Assembly (NCBI GenBank): GCA_006384855.1
Contig: VCJN01000654.1
Span: forward strand, 62,001-126,000
Source of the DNA: Tetraselmis striata
Taxonomy: Eukaryota; Chlorophyta; Chlorodendrophyceae; Chlorodendrales; Chlorodendraceae
Direction of reading: 5' to 3'
Length of the DNA: 64,000 nucleotides
A program made the position numbers and the translations under genes. The stretch's first letter is position 1, and every line of letters begins with the position of its first letter. Below, piece by piece: positions 22,780 to 36,300 of the stretch. A model generated the notes under the pieces. That model was not told the origin of the DNA. It ran no database searches and was given only the letters and a program-made list of their open reading frames with translations.

Positions 22780-25700
22780 ATGGACGATGACATGGAAGGT
22801 GACGCCGGCGCCCTCCCGACGTCCCGACCTGCCTGCTTGCTGCCGGCACTGCCCCCCTGCTCAGCGCATCGGGGAGGTACACAGGCGAGCCCGCTATCCT
22901 GGACATGCACCAACGCTGGTCGCGCTGCACTGAGATGTGGGGGCGGGTGTGGCTGTGCCGGCAGACTACGGCTTCGAGTACTCGGACGACGAGCCGGAGG
23001 AGGAGGACGTTGACATAGAGAACCAGTACTACAACTCCAAAGGTGCGGCTAGGCGAGGGGGGAGTCGCTGCGGCCGGCAGGTGCCACTTGGCATGAATTG
23101 GGCGGGGTCCTGACTGAGCCTGGTCCCGGCGGCAATGGCAGGGCTGCTGGAGGAGGATCCGCGCGATGCGTTGGATGGCTTCGCGCAAGTGGTGTCGATG
23201 GAGGCGGACCCGGGCGAATGGTGGGTTCCCGGAGCCCATGTGCCGCAGCTGCGCCGTAAACTGGCCGCGAGCTGGGGCGTCCCCTAGATCAAGCTTGGGC
23301 CGAGGGCTGACGTCGCGGGCTGGCGCGGTGGCGGCAGGGGGTTCAAGTCGCTGAAGCAGATCGTCAAGCTGCACTACAAGCTGGGCAACCGCGAACAGAT
23401 GATGGACTCCTACCGGTGCAGCCCCTCCACGCCTCCTCTGCCACCCCCCCAGGACTTTCAATCTCAGGGAATGGCCCCGGCCAGCAAGGGCTACGCGTGA
23501 CAGCAACTTGGGGTGGTTTGTGGCCATGTGGTGACATCATCGCCCATGGCATGTGGTTAGTGCACGAGTCCTCCATCCCAGCGGCATGGCATGATCACGG
23601 CACAGTTATGAGCACAGCCCTGCATACCATAGATACGCCAAACTCATTATGGCATGCGCATGCCACCACCAATGGAAATAATCGGCGTTGGTTTTGGGCG
23701 GTGCCCACACAGGATTAAGGATCTACTCGCTAAAGTGGTGAAAACAGTATTTCGTGCGAAGAAATGGCTTTTGTTATGTAGTGGCCGGTGGCATGATCAG
23801 TGGACCGGCAGCGGTGGAGTCAATAGCCGTCCCCACGGAGCGGGCTTTGCATCTGCCCAGACTGCCCCCTCACCCCCAACCCCCAGCACCCATAGGGGAC
23901 ACACACATGCGCACAAATGCACGTCGCGACCCCCGCCCAACACAGATGCCCGTTTGTCAGGGGGGCGGGAGGTCGCGGAGGGGAGCTGTGGGCCAAGCCC
24001 ATGTCGATGCAGGGCTTCAGAACGTGTGCATGTGACACAGTCACCAGTTGTGCTGTGCCCCGTGCCGCAACCGCGCTCCTGACGGCCCTCGCCGCGCCGC
24101 GCAGGCAAATGCTGTCGTACGTCAAGTCGGCCGTCACGCGCAACCAGAGCGAGAAGAAGATCAACAGCCTGCTGGACCACGTGGCGCAGTCCACGGACAT
24201 GGACCTGCTGCAGGAGTTTTACGAGACCACGCTCAAGGTGGGGCGGGGGAGCCTGCGCACATGCCATGCCTGGGTCTGACGAAGGGCGGCGATAGACGCA
24301 TAAAGGAGGGGGAGGGGGTGCATTGTGGGCGCAGCGGCTGATGGCCCAGTCGATCGCTGGCATGCCGCAGTCGCTGGAGGAGTCGAAGAACGAGCGGCTG
24401 TGGTTCAAGTGCAACCTGAAGCTCTGCGGCCTGTGGTTCAACCACCGGGAGTACGGCCGCATGTCCAAGATACTGCGTGAGCTGCGCGCGTAAGTGAACC
24501 CCCCCCCCCCCCCCCCCCAGCTCCTTCCTCAAGCTCGCGCCGCACGGGGAAATGGGGGGGAGGGGGGGCAGTGAGGGAGGCATACGGGGGGCAGGGCACT
24601 CCCCTATCCCGCCACCCCCCTGTTTCTCCTCAGTTGTATGCAACAATGAAGCCTTTCCCTCAGCTGCAGTTACCAATGCGGCTACAACAACACTGCCTAT
24701 AAGAGCCTGCAGTGCTTACCAGAGGTCAAATAAAGACGGCACTAGTGTTCCTATATCCGGCATGCGGGTCCACATTGAGGCTGAGGTTCAGGGTTCCATA
24801 CGTGCTCTCGCATCCCTGGGCATGGGGAGGCAGTACGCGGCCGCCTGGTATATATATCTCTATATATATGAGGGATATGCAGGTACGGTTACGTGTCATC
24901 AGCGGCTGCTGAGCCCCCCCCTCGCCAGCTCGCGCAGCTCCTGCCGAGGAGATAAGCAGCAGGCTTTTCTCTGGGGATAAGTCTTACATACGCCTTCGAG
25001 ATACCTACATCCTGGAGGTACAGTAGCTAGCTTCCATTAACATTATTTTTACTCGTATTATTATTGGTGTTGATGTTGCTGATAAGAGGCTGCTCTATTT
25101 CTGTACGTCTTCTCACCTGCCATTGCAGGCAAGTGAAGCCAGGGAAGCCGTATCTCAGGGGAGATTGCCCCGAGACGTGCAGCCCTGTCTCTGACCCCCG
25201 TGTGGCCGTTTCACCCGCGCAGGTCGTGCACGCGCGAGGATGGCACGGAGGACCTGAAGAAGGGCACGCAGCTGCTGGAGGTGTACGCGATCGAGATCCA
25301 GATGTACACGGAGCAGAAGAACAACAAGAAGCTCAAGCAGCTGTACCAGAAGGCGCTCACCATCAAGTCGGCCATCCCGCACCCGCGCATCATGGGCATC
25401 ATCCGCGAGTGCGGCGGCAAGATGCACATGTCGGAGCGCAAGTGGAGCGACGCCACCACCGACTTCTTTGAGGTGCGCCCGACCTCCCAGCGGCTCCAAC
25501 CTCGCCACCTCGCCATGTCCAGAATGTCCCCTACACATGTGGCTGACCCCGGATGCCCCCCCTTCCCCTCTCCCTACCTACCTGCTGTACGCCCCTCCCA
25601 AAGGCCTTCAAGAGCTACGATGAGGCCGGCAGCCACCGGCGCATCCAGTGCCTCAAGTACCTGGTGCTGGCGTACATGCTGCTGGAGAGCGAGGTCAACC

Positions 25701-26564
25701 CATTCAATGCCCAGGTGGGGATGTCATCCGCGCCATCCGCCTCCCCCCGCCCTTCTCTTCCCTGCCAATCCATTGCCCTCTGCTTCTCCCACGCGAGCCA
25801 TGCTGACGAATCTGAATTGCCGCGCCGCCCGCGGCGGCGCGTCACCCCGCAGGAGGCGAAGCCGTACAAGAACGACCCCGAGATCCTGGCGATGACAAAC
25901 CTGGTGGAGGCGTACCAGCGCAACGAGATCCGCGAGTTTGAGAGCATCCTGAAGAACAACCGCGCGACCATCATGGAGGACGGCTTCATCCGCAACTACA
26001 TCCAGGACCTGCTCAACAAGATTCGCACGCAGGTGCTGCTCAAGCTCATCCGGCCCTACACCCGCGTCCGGCTGCCCTTCATCTCCAGGGAGCTCAACAT
26101 CCCCGAGGCGGACGTGCAGGCGCTGCTGGTGTCGCTCATCCTGGACAGCCGCATCAGAGGCCACATCGACCAGGTAGTGGCTTGCCTGTATACATGGCCC
26201 ATCCTCCACCACCTGTCTGCACTATACCGGCACGCACCTGTTGCATGGATCGTGTGCGTACTGTGTAGGTGCCCCTGCATGAGCGAGGAATCTGACCTCA
26301 ACCGGCCCCAATCCTCTGCAGGTGAACGGGCTGCTGGAGCTGGAGGACAAGAATAAAGGCTCGAAGAAGTACCATGCCATCGACAAGTGGTCGAGTGCGC
26401 CCCCCCCCCCCCCCCCCACCCACACGCACAACACTGCATCGCCCGTCTGAATGTTTGTCGGCGTGCCCTGATGCTGACTGAGGCCTGTCGGTCTGTGCGT
26501 GGCTGTGCGGTGGACAGACCAACTGAAGGTGCTGCAGACGACGGTGGCGCACAAGCTTGTATGA
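22780..26564 (+). CDS. CSN2: COP9 signalosome complex subunit 2
   Basis: CSN2 is a scaffold subunit of the COP9 signalosome, which removes NEDD8 from cullin-RING ubiquitin ligases. Eleven exons join in phase: 22780-22798, 22965-23042, 23142-23220, 23338-23415, 24105-24237, 24371-24489, 25223-25472, 25604-25714, 25853-26173, 26322-26394 and 26518-26564, giving 435 residues, close to the ~440 of animal and plant CSN2. Family landmarks are the acidic N-terminus ending [55 protein letters not shown]-like [60 protein letters not shown], a C-terminal PCI domain with [20 protein letters not shown], and the tail [18 protein letters not shown]. The first exon encodes only six residues plus one base; the join is supported by the family N-terminus. 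Introns 6 and 10 begin with C homopolymers just after the donor. Confidence 0.96.
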
Positions 26565-26647
26565 AGCTGTGCCCTGTACAGTACTGTACGTCGTGGGGGC
26601 GGCGCCCTGGGGGAGCAGCCGTCCGCGGCGATGGCCGCGCTGCTTTT

Positions 26648-26652
26648 TGTAA
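26648..26652 (+). terminator. TGTAA poly(A) signal of CSN2
   Basis: TGTAA lies 84 nt after the stop codon, in the usual position for chlorophyte transcripts. Confidence 0.45.
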
Positions 26653-27231
26653 GGAGAACAGAACACTTACGGAGCTGTGCTATGTCCGATTATCATGTCG
26701 TGGAGGGCGATGCGCCTGCCAGGATGCAGGTATAACAACCAAGTATGAGCAGTAGTGGCCGCGAGGGCAGCAGTAGCTAGCAGGGCAAGGATGTAAGCAT
26801 TGCCTGTGATCGCAGGTAATGAGCAGCCATGTTCATCTCGCCTGGTCTTGCGCTTTCGGAATGTCATCTATATAGAAAGATGAACATCGATCCCAGGTCA
26901 TCTCGACCCCAGCCGGTAGTAAATGCTTTGAGTAGTAGCAGGGAAGCGGGTACACGTAGATCGCTATGAATGAGCGCAATTTATTGGCCTCAGCATCCTC
27001 ATTGCCATATACTGAAATCCATCATATCATATCGATATAAACGTATATTAAACCCGGATGATACCATCACAGGAATGTACATTCACCCAGATTCACCGCG
27101 AATTTCAGAAAATTTCCATCAAATATGAATATGTACGGTTGCGAACTTACGATACGAATAGGCGATACAATTATGTTGCCATATGGCCGGTGGCGGCGGC
27201 GGGTTTACATTTCACTCGTAAATGGGTTAAT

Positions 27232-27478
27232 ACCCGTACGGGTAAAAGTAAAAGTAAGTTCGCCCCGGGACCATTGCCTCATCACTTGACCTCGTGCGCC
27301 AACTGCAGTCGTAGGTCTGGCATAGCCCGTAGACCATTGCCTCATTCGAACCGCGAAGGGCTAATGCATTAACCGAGTAAACCCGGGACACGCCGGGCCG
27401 ATATTGCCGAAATACATCGGCCAGGAATCGAACCCGGGTCTCTCGCACGCGAGACGACCGCTCTACCGAGCAGACAAG
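27232..27478 (-). mobile_element. SINE-like retroposon, copy 2, with tRNA-like head
   Basis: Read on the minus strand, the 5' head has a D-arm-like box (gctcggtagagc), an Ala-like anticodon arm whose loop is collapsed (tctcgcgtgcgaga), and a perfect B-box/T-arm (gggttcgattcc). A body then matches copy 1 (gaggcaatggtct, ccagacctacgactgcag, tcccggggcgaac), followed by a tail of ttttac units. The head fails as a functional tRNA because the anticodon loop is missing and the acceptor stem mispairs. It is best read as a tRNA-derived SINE. No clear target duplication was found for this copy. Confidence 0.65.
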
Positions 27479-27565
27479 GGATGTACCTCGTGCCATACGG
27501 GTAGTCAGAGATAATCAATGCCGACACAGGGATCTACATAATCCTTACTACTTGCCAAGTCGCTA

Positions 27566-27608
27566 GGGGGCGATGTCCCGGGGCGAAGTTTACTTAAAGG
27601 ATTACTTT
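27566..27608 (+). mobile_element. Very short SINE 3'-end fragment with 16-bp target duplication
   Basis: The insert contains gatgtcccggggcgaagttt, which matches the 3' end of copy 1, and a T/A-rich tail. It is flanked by ACTTGCCAAGTCGCTA at 27550-27565 and 27609-27624. This fits a severely 5'-truncated retroposition event. Confidence 0.65.
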
Positions 27609-28419
27609 ACTTGCCAAGTCGCTATCACAAATGGAGAGCAACGCGAGAGATGTTTGAGCCGCCCGGGGACGATCGAGCGCGGCGGCGAACTCGATCACCG
27701 CCGTCACCTTTAGCTATTCGTCACCGCCGTCAGTCAATCGTCACTTCCGCCGGTCCCAAGCCCCTGGCCGGCCTTCAAAACCAACCTCCACCCAAAGCAC
27801 GAATTCCCCCCCGGCATTTCTGCGCCGCTTCCCCCAGTAAGGCAAGGTGCCCCCAGCGTCTCGTTTGCCTCGCGGTCGCCCCATCACAAGTCGCCGGAGG
27901 AAGTCAGCCGCGACAGAGCACTTGCTAAGTTCACTCGAGCTGCATGCCGCACGTTGTGCCGATAAGGATCCAGGCGACAGCCTTTCAAACACGTGATGAG
28001 CAGCGCGCTCGGGAGGAGGGGGGGGGGGGGGGGGGGGGGGGGGGTTATTCACGTATCATGCCAATCGCTACGCAAGAGGAGATGGAACATGGCCGGGAGG
28101 GCTTGCTCCCCAGAGAGAGCAGGAGGGGGGGGGGGGGGGGGTTCAGCTGCATCGCGGCTGAGCTCCACAATCCAGCTGGCGGTGGGGCCGGATTGAGGGC
28201 TGGCGGCCGGTGGCGTCTGGCCCATGGACAAGGACAGTGTGCTGGTGCCATCAGCTCCCCCCCCCCCCCCCCCCTCCCTCCCGCCCTTTCTACACCCACC
28301 AGCCACCCTGCATGCGCCCTCCGGTTAGTTGATGGGCGCACGCGGGTGCAGTCCAGCGTCAGTGACTGCGCCACCACTGCTGTGCCAGGCAGCGGGATCG
28401 CGCCCAGCAGCAGGGCACC

Positions 28420-30357
28420 ATGTCGGCCGTAAGCATCCTCATCTCAGGCGACTGCGGGGGCAAGCTGACCGCCATGTTCAAGCGCGTGGCGTCCGTGAAC
28501 AAGAGCAACGGCCCGTTCGCGGCGTTGCTGTGCGTCGGCAGCTTCTTCCAGCCGTCAGGTGCGGCGCGCCCCGTTGCACCATAGTGCTAGCTGCTGCGGC
28601 ATAAGCGCCGTAAGCCACGCATGGCGCTCAGACCCGCTTTGCCGCAGACCCGGCGGGCGACACATCGGACGACGGCTGTGAGCTTCTGGAGTTCATCGCC
28701 CAGAACAAGCAGGCCCCGGTGCCAACGTACTTCATCGGGTCGTTTGGTCAGTGCATCTGCCGGCGCCATCTGCCCCCGGTGCACCACTGAATCTGCCGTC
28801 TGCAACATCCCCCACCCCCCAACCCCCCCCCCCCCCCCCCCCACCCATTGGCAACACAGGGTAGGTAGGACCCCTCATAGCATGCCACGCCATGTGCCAC
28901 CACAGGATCTGCCATCACGGGACATTACTTTGTATACCCTAAATTGCCACTCCTAGTCACCGGTATGACAGGAGTTGTCGTGCCGTGTCGTGTCACACCA
29001 TGCCATACCATACCATACCATACCATACCATCACACCGCACCCCGCACCGCCTGGCATGGCAGACATCGCGTGCCATGCCAGCAAACACCGCCACATACC
29101 ATACCCTACCACCACATGGCAGCACGCTCCATGCCATGCCATGCCATGCCATGCCATCAGACTGCCTGGCATGGCAACACACCCCATGCCATGGTGTCAC
29201 ATGCCACGGCAGCATGCGGCTGTGCCTTTGCCCGAGCCGAGGCTGCCCCTATTTTGTGCACAGGCAAGAGCAGCGACAAGGCCATCAAGGCGCTCAGCGA
29301 GGCGGACTGCGGCGTGCACTACCTCGGGCGCAGCGGCGTGGTGCGCCCCGCCGCCCGCCCTGCGCACACGATAGCGGCAGTCGCGGCAGTGGCTCTGGGC
29401 CTCTTTGCGCCACCGGGCAGGCGGCGCCCTGCGGGCATACTGACGCGCCGCGCTGTCCGGCTGGCTGCTGGCGCAGACGGAGGTGGCGGGGCTCACCGTG
29501 GCGTTCCTGGACGGGCTGTTCCACCCCACGGAGTACGCCGCGGACACGTTGGATGATGACGCCTCAAGCTGCAGATACTTCCGCGAGGTGAGCGACTTCC
29601 CGACCTCCTCACGCCTTCCGTCTCTGCGATGCCAACCTGCGACTAATTGCAGTGCCCCTCCCCCCCCCCCCCCTCCCCCCCTTCTTCCGCCCCCCTTCCC
29701 CTTCTCTGGGCTCCCGGTGCGCAGATGGACATTGCCAAGCTGAAGTTGGCAGCCGACGGAGCCGGCGACATCGACGTCTTCCTCACCTGCCAGTGGCCAG
29801 CCGGCCTCCTCGCTGGGGTGCCTCCTCCACTGCGACCCAAAGGCAAGCGTGCGAGGAGGGGGGAGTGGGTGGGGTGGGGGGGGGGGGGGGGGGAGGGGGG
29901 TGTTTTGCGCCCGGCAGCTGCGGTGTCCCTAGCCAGCCGCTCACCAGCGAGTGCGCCGGTGCCTGTGCCAGGCATGGAGGGCGGCGGGAACCTGAAGAAC
30001 TCAGCGACCCTCCTGAACGACACAGCCGCGCTCATCCGCCCGCGATACCACGTCGCCAGCGGGGAGGTGCCGCCCCCCACGCACGGATGAAGACTCCCGG
30101 GCGCTGTTTGGAGGCTGCGGCATGCAGAGGTGCTGACTATGCCCCCTCTCCACCCCCTTCCCACTCCCCCTTCCTCCCCATCTGCAGGGCATCTACTATG
30201 CACGGCCGCCCTACCAGAACCCGGACCGTGGAGTCGGCGGCCATGTGACTCGCTTCATCGGCCTGGCTCCGGTTGGCAACGCGGTGAGGGGGCGCTGCCT
30301 GGCGAGCCGAGCCTCTGCGGGCCGCATTCTGCTCCAGCTGCTGCCGAGCTAATTGGG

Positions 30358-30390
<33 letters not shown>

Positions 30391-33300
30391 ATCCATCCAT
30401 CCTCCTTCTGGGCGGTGCTGGCCGGCTGCGACAGGCAAAGGAGAAGAGCCTGCACGCACTCAAGCTTACGCCCATGGCCCGGATGGACCTGGGCGACGTC
30501 ATGGCAAAGCCGCCCGACACGACCCTCTGCCCATACACCACCGAGAAGAAGTTTGTGGGCGGGCCCAAGCGCCCCGCGGAGGTGAGGGCGCCGCGGCCCA
30601 CCGCCCGTTGCTGCTGGGTCATGGGGAGCATTGGCACCGCCGGGGATACGCCGCTTCGCGTTAACCATGGGAAAGGTGTGGCCAGTGGCTCCCACGAGGG
30701 GAGGAGGGGGGGGCAGAGCCAAAGGATGGTATTTCCACTTTATGTGCCTGGTACGTTATTCTCTGGCTGCTGTTGTCTCCCGGTGTTTCCCTCACCGCCG
30801 TACGCCGGAAGTACGTCCAATAGATGCCACGCAGGCCAACCTACGTGTACCTATGAGTTGATTCCACTGCCGATTTTTAGTAATGGAATTAATCTTTCCC
30901 CCAAGCGTTTGCTAGCAGCTGGGAATTATTGCTAGGAGATTCCATATACTGGCAGCAATACGTAGTAGTCATTGGATATCTGACTGGCCGACTAAGGAAA
31001 TACTGCTCTGGCGATGCACCTGCTTGGTCTCCGTGATTAGTCCAACTTGTAGATAAGGTGAGCAGCAGCGTTTACTGTTTCTATTTTCGCGTTGCTATTC
31101 ACATCAACCGATGTCTGGGAGGTCACTGCGCCCGGCACAGTTTTAGTGCCAGAGAGCAGCATGCGCATGGCAACGTTCGGTGGGATTGATGCCACATTAT
31201 TTGCAATTACGGTGTATTATTTACAGTTCTGTCGTGAAGACATGAATAAAGAAAGGAATGCATGGATGGCTGCTGGGGTCAGCAGAGCAGCCACTTTGGT
31301 CCCTCCCTACACACGTTGCCGTCAGGTGCTTGCGGCAATGTGTGTAGCAGGAGGGGTCGCCACGTAGCTAAGACAAGCCTTCCGGCTGCCAGCTGGTTCA
31401 CTAGTAGTCATGGGGTGCGATGTCGATGTGGATTGTGGGCTCGTCTGGCATTTGCCAGGGCCCTCCTTAGTCGTCTGTTTCAGGGGAAGGGCGTGGGGAA
31501 CCACGTGTCAGCAAGAAAGCTGTAAGTATCCACTTTCTAATGTGGTACCTGTACCCAAGATGATTTCTACATTCATGTGAGGTTACGACGATTGGAGAAT
31601 AGGGGGGCGGGAGGGGGGTAACATTGGCAATCGGTTGCGGCATCAGCGTACCCATCTTAATCATCTCCGCATCTGGGCTGACCTGCTTCGCGCACGTCAG
31701 CTTCAGGAAGCAAGTCTTTGTGCCAGTCACGTAGATGGGGTTCTCGCAAAAAGAATCATTCCTGCAGAGGCCGCTGCAGATTTCGCTGCTGCCGATGCCA
31801 TCGTGCTGCTGTATGGAGAAAGACGCACGGTTTCCCCAGCAAGGGTCGGTCGACGTCCTGAGAATCCGTCGCGACGAGTTATTCATCGCGCCCGCCGCCC
31901 AGCTCCAGTCTGACGGGGCACAAGGGCTATCTTGTAAGCGTTTCCGCGTGGCCGAAACGATGCGCCTTCCGCCGGTCGGGACGCATCGAGCTATGTCCGT
32001 TCGCCTCGCCCCGGTGTCCCGACTTGACACGTCGACGCGGCAGGTTGTTACAGTTTCTTCAGCAATCGGCCAGGCAGGATACGAGCAGGCAGCACATACG
32101 GGTACCGACATGCCGGATGGCCCCCGTGTGCCGACACCCGTTTATGGTAGTCTCCACCGAACTATTTGCCATTTGCATGTAGCACGATGATCTTACACGT
32201 GTAAAAGGTTTTGGTGTTGTTTGTTACTGGCATCCCTTACGCAGTGCGAGTTCCCCCGTCGAGACGAAGCAATTCGTCACGGGCTGTTTGTGGTTCGAAG
32301 CACGCAGATATTGAGGCGAATATCGGCGAAACCTCACCTGCGGACTGCTGGTAGCCAAACGCAGCGATAGCCATCAGTGCGAGCACGCTCAGCAAGGCTA
32401 TCACACGACGAGTCAAGACGACTGGTGGGCCGGTTGTCGCTATCGGTGCGATATCACTGCTCGCAGCAGGCGGCGCGGACACGCGGGTCACCGGCGCGGC
32501 AGAAATCTCCGTCACCGCCATTGTACCGTGCTGTTGCGCAAGCTGGTGGTTGCTCGCACTAAAAGCACAAATTTGCGTCGTGTGGAGTGTCACAGGTTTG
32601 GTTATTCACTATACGGCGTCAACCTCGGTGGTGCAGGTCGGACTGATCGTTTCTGACACGAACGACGGCCTTGAAGTAACGGTGCCACCCGACGTCGGGA
32701 ACCACCGCCTCGTCGCGCCAGTAGCGACCATGTCAGTCCCACACCTGTCTATCATCACGGGCACTCTGCGGACTCCCGCCACGACGCCCCGTGTCCGCAC
32801 CCGCGCGTCGCGTACGTTGCTAGTATGTTGCTGCACGAATATTCGTACATGTTCGTACTCCTCGACGCGGCTCTCAATTAGTTACGGTAGTACGGGATGT
32901 GATGTCGGCCCAAGCAGGGCCCTACATACGGATGAATGTCGTTATCGTCATAGTCGTCATAGTCGTCTAAAGCGATTCGCGGTTTGCATATGGTGCAAAC
33001 AACCCTGATGCAAATAAAACTCCGCCGTAATTTTATTTACATACGAGTCCCAGTACTGGTACCTCCTGGTACTGTATACCCACTTTGGGGCGCGCCGTCG
33101 TCTCGCTGGGAAACCCAAATAAATCCGTGCTGCACTATGTACGGGTCGGCGGCAGTCGGCGCAGAACGAACCCAGCCCTGCCCTGCCCTGGGTGCCGAAG
33201 CGAATCCCATCAGATTAATGTAAAATCATTACATCTTTTTTCATACAGCGGAGCCCCGTAGCTATCCATATCCTGTATCACAATGAAATCCTTTCTGATT

Positions 33301-36300
33301 TTTTTTTTGGTGATTTCCTGATATCGCCTTCTGCTGCTAGCTCATGTAACTATATCACAATGAAACACTTCACACTTACCCCTGCTTATACTGGTACTGG
33401 ACTACTGGGGGCTCATACGCGATGATCACCGGTCGCGCGCGCGGTGCGCAGAGTGCCGACAGACTATACTGTTTGTCAACATTGTTAGTCCACAAGGTGT
33501 CGTTATGTACCATGGATGGTTGCGACTTGCCGCGGAGACGGCGCGAAGGGTACGAGGAGGCGCTTCATTTAAAAATATCATATAGAAAATATATATAGAT
33601 TAGGCTAACTGTACGTCCGATATATACGCATCCGCAGACGCAGGTTAACCGTACGTTTACCGTACCCGACAAAAGTCGCAAGACGGGGAAGGGGGGGGGG
33701 GGGGGGGGGAAGGGGGGAGGTCGTTACGGTACTTCGCCGCCACACCACTTAATTGCTGGCGAGTTTGATGCTGTACTCGTACCGTAGTCGCCATGCGTGT
33801 GACTTGCTGTAAACATATGTATACAGTAAGCATGATGGCACCCGGCCTTTGGTATAGGGGCATGCCATACGCAATACTTGCTCACGTCGTACGCCTTCCA
33901 CGTGCAATCCGAGTGAAATCCATACAGGGACTGCAACTGGACTACAGTACTCGAGATGACCGAGCTTTGGGAGAATTGGGTTAACAGATGTGTACCGAGC
34001 TTATCACGTCTTCCGCTGATAGGCATACAAACTTAACAGCCCCCTCATATCGTCACTGTTAGGGCTGGATGTGGCTACAAGTGGTTAGGGGAGCGCTGAT
34101 GTCATACCATACTCATGTTGTAGTAAGGCAAGCAAGTGGGGCCTGTTTGTACCTGGTGCTCAGAGATTGGCGCGACAACGAAATGAATGAAATGCCGTGG
34201 TGCTTTATCTGCACCGTACTCGTGCCATCGAGAAACCACGTATGGTAAAAAGCAAAGCGATGCCTGATGTCAGTGATACAACAAAGATATCGCACATGCT
34301 GGGGGATCAGGCGCAGTGAGTGGCACTTGAAGCTGGCGCTGGGGATACGTCGTCTATCTTGGAGCAAATGTGCCCTCAGGCTTTGAGAAGGTGGGGGGGG
34401 GGAAGGGGGAGGGGGGGGGTGGGGGGGGGGCAGCAAGGGCGCATGGTGGTGCCAACCTGTCAACCAGGGCTGTGGCAATGTGCTGCTTGCGGCCACCAAC
34501 TCGAGCATTAACGCTATCATTGGTTGTTTCAGTGACATCCGTTCAGGAGTGTGGGCGAAAGGAAATGGGATCGCGGGGATTCTGCTCTGTGCGTAATCGC
34601 ACAAGGGCCTATGAGCCATCAAAAGGTATTCCGCTGATCGTATCTAGAGGGTTTGGGGGCAAATAGTTTGAATTACATAGGAGGAAATATCAGGATTGCA
34701 AATTTCAAATAAAACATGAACTTGGCGATATCATATATAATCAGTGCAGGTACTTGGAGCAGTGATAAGGGCGCCCTGTCCGTTGCTCCTCCTGCCGATT
34801 GCGGTACTTGGAGCAGCGCCTGCCTGCTCCTGCCTTGCCAGGTGCTCGTGTGTTGTAGGCAAGGATTCCATGTGGATGTCATTGAGCGGTGCAGATCCCG
34901 GCTCATCTACTTGTACGAATAATGTCCCACCGGCATCTCTCCGGCATGGAGTCAAAGGGAGGGAATCGAGATATGGGAGGATCCTTGCTGTCGGCGTCAA
35001 TATTGATTGCGGGCGCAGCCTGTTCCTAATCGTCGTCACCGTCGTCCTTGTTGTTGACATCAGCTTCGCTGCCATCGCTTGCAGTGTCAACACCGTCTTC
35101 ATCCTCATCCTCTGTTGTGTTAGTGTTTGTGTAAGAGAGGAGAGGAGAAGGGGAGGAGCAGACAGGGGGGAATGTTCAGCATGCGTCCTTAGGGTAACTT
35201 AGCTCCTGGTATGTGTACCCCGATAATAATATGCAAACATTCAATGGAGGTCGGGGGCGGCAGCGCCGGCATCATCTTACCCATCCATGTCATTATATAG
35301 CTGTCGACTTGCTTGGCGCAACGCAACTTCAGGAAGCAAGTCTTCGTGCCTTCCATGTAAATGTGCGCGCTGCATTCGGGCTTGTTCATATCGCAGAGAC
35401 CCTGGCAGATAGTTCTGGTGCCGATGCTCTCGTGTGTTTTCATGGAGAAGTCCCCAGGGTTGCCCCAGCAGGGGTCAATCGTCCCCGCGAGAATGCGCCG
35501 AGGTGCATTCTTCATCGCGCTGGCCGCCCAGCTCCAGTCTGAAGTGGGCAGTACGGTCGCGCTTCAGCATTTATATTTACGGGGGGCGAACAGCGCTTGT
35601 AATTCCCCGCGACCGGACAGGCGTATATTATGCACTTACGCTGGTCTACAGAGTCGACACACCGAAGAGCAGTGCCCACAGGCATAAATTCCCGAGCGGA
35701 AGCCAACACGCGTCTCGAGCACATCATATCGTGCAGTGCGTATCGGCCGCGCTATCAGCCCTGCCGCCTCTGCGAGAAACAGCCGCTTTCTTTGCGCGCA
35801 ACGATGCTACAGGAGGGGGCACCGGCGCCAACCTACCTTGAGCTTGTTCGTAGCCGAAGGCGGCAACAGCCATCACTGCGAGCACGCTCAGCAGGGCTGT
35901 CGCGCGACGAGCCGTGACAATCCGCGAGCCGGGTGCCGACGCGGCCTCCGCGGTCGATCCGTCGTCGTGGCCACCGATGGCTGCAGGATGCGCCGCCACC
36001 GGGTTCGGCCTCTGCGCTGCGGAAATATCCGTTACCGCCATGCTCGCTCCTTGGCTATCGGATGCGCCGTGGCCTGTCGGACAACTCGCGCAGAACAGTC
36101 CGGAGTCTCACGCGAAAGCCTAGAACAAGCGACACGCGCCGCGACCCCGGGAAACCAGATTCCCGAAGTGTCTGGTGACGTGTGTGCCACGCGGACAAAG
36201 GCGTCACCCGACTTTACGCGGCTCGCGTACTGGTAGCGACTACCGGTAGTGAACTCAACCGACCTCTGCGACACTCGCCCCCGCCCGCCCGGCCCGGCCG

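Larger units (their letters stand above)
26565..28419. other. Spacer between CSN2 and the CwfJ gene, with retroposon debris
   Basis: No gene recognised. TGTAA for CSN2 lies at 26648-26652. SINE-like copies are listed separately at 27232-27478 and 27566-27608. Long G-runs at about 28018-28044 and 28126-28141, and a C-run at about 28258-28274, lie in the 400 bp before the CwfJ start codon, probably in the promoter or 5' UTR. Confidence 0.55.

Noticed and set aside
27412-27478. Possible tRNA-Ala gene on the minus strand
   Set aside because: A- and B-box-like parts exist, but the anticodon loop is collapsed and the acceptor stem mispairs. It continues into the SINE body, so it was called as the SINE head.
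28985-29200. CRISPR-like or satellite array from repeated CCATACC/CCATGCC words
   Set aside because: Units are 5-bp slippage repeats without regular spacers, located inside an intron.
31467-32111. Reading the 214-codon minus ORF of paralogue A as one continuous protein
   Set aside because: Its first part lies in intron 1. The matching exon structure of paralogue B shows that coding resumes only at the acceptor before DWSWAAG.
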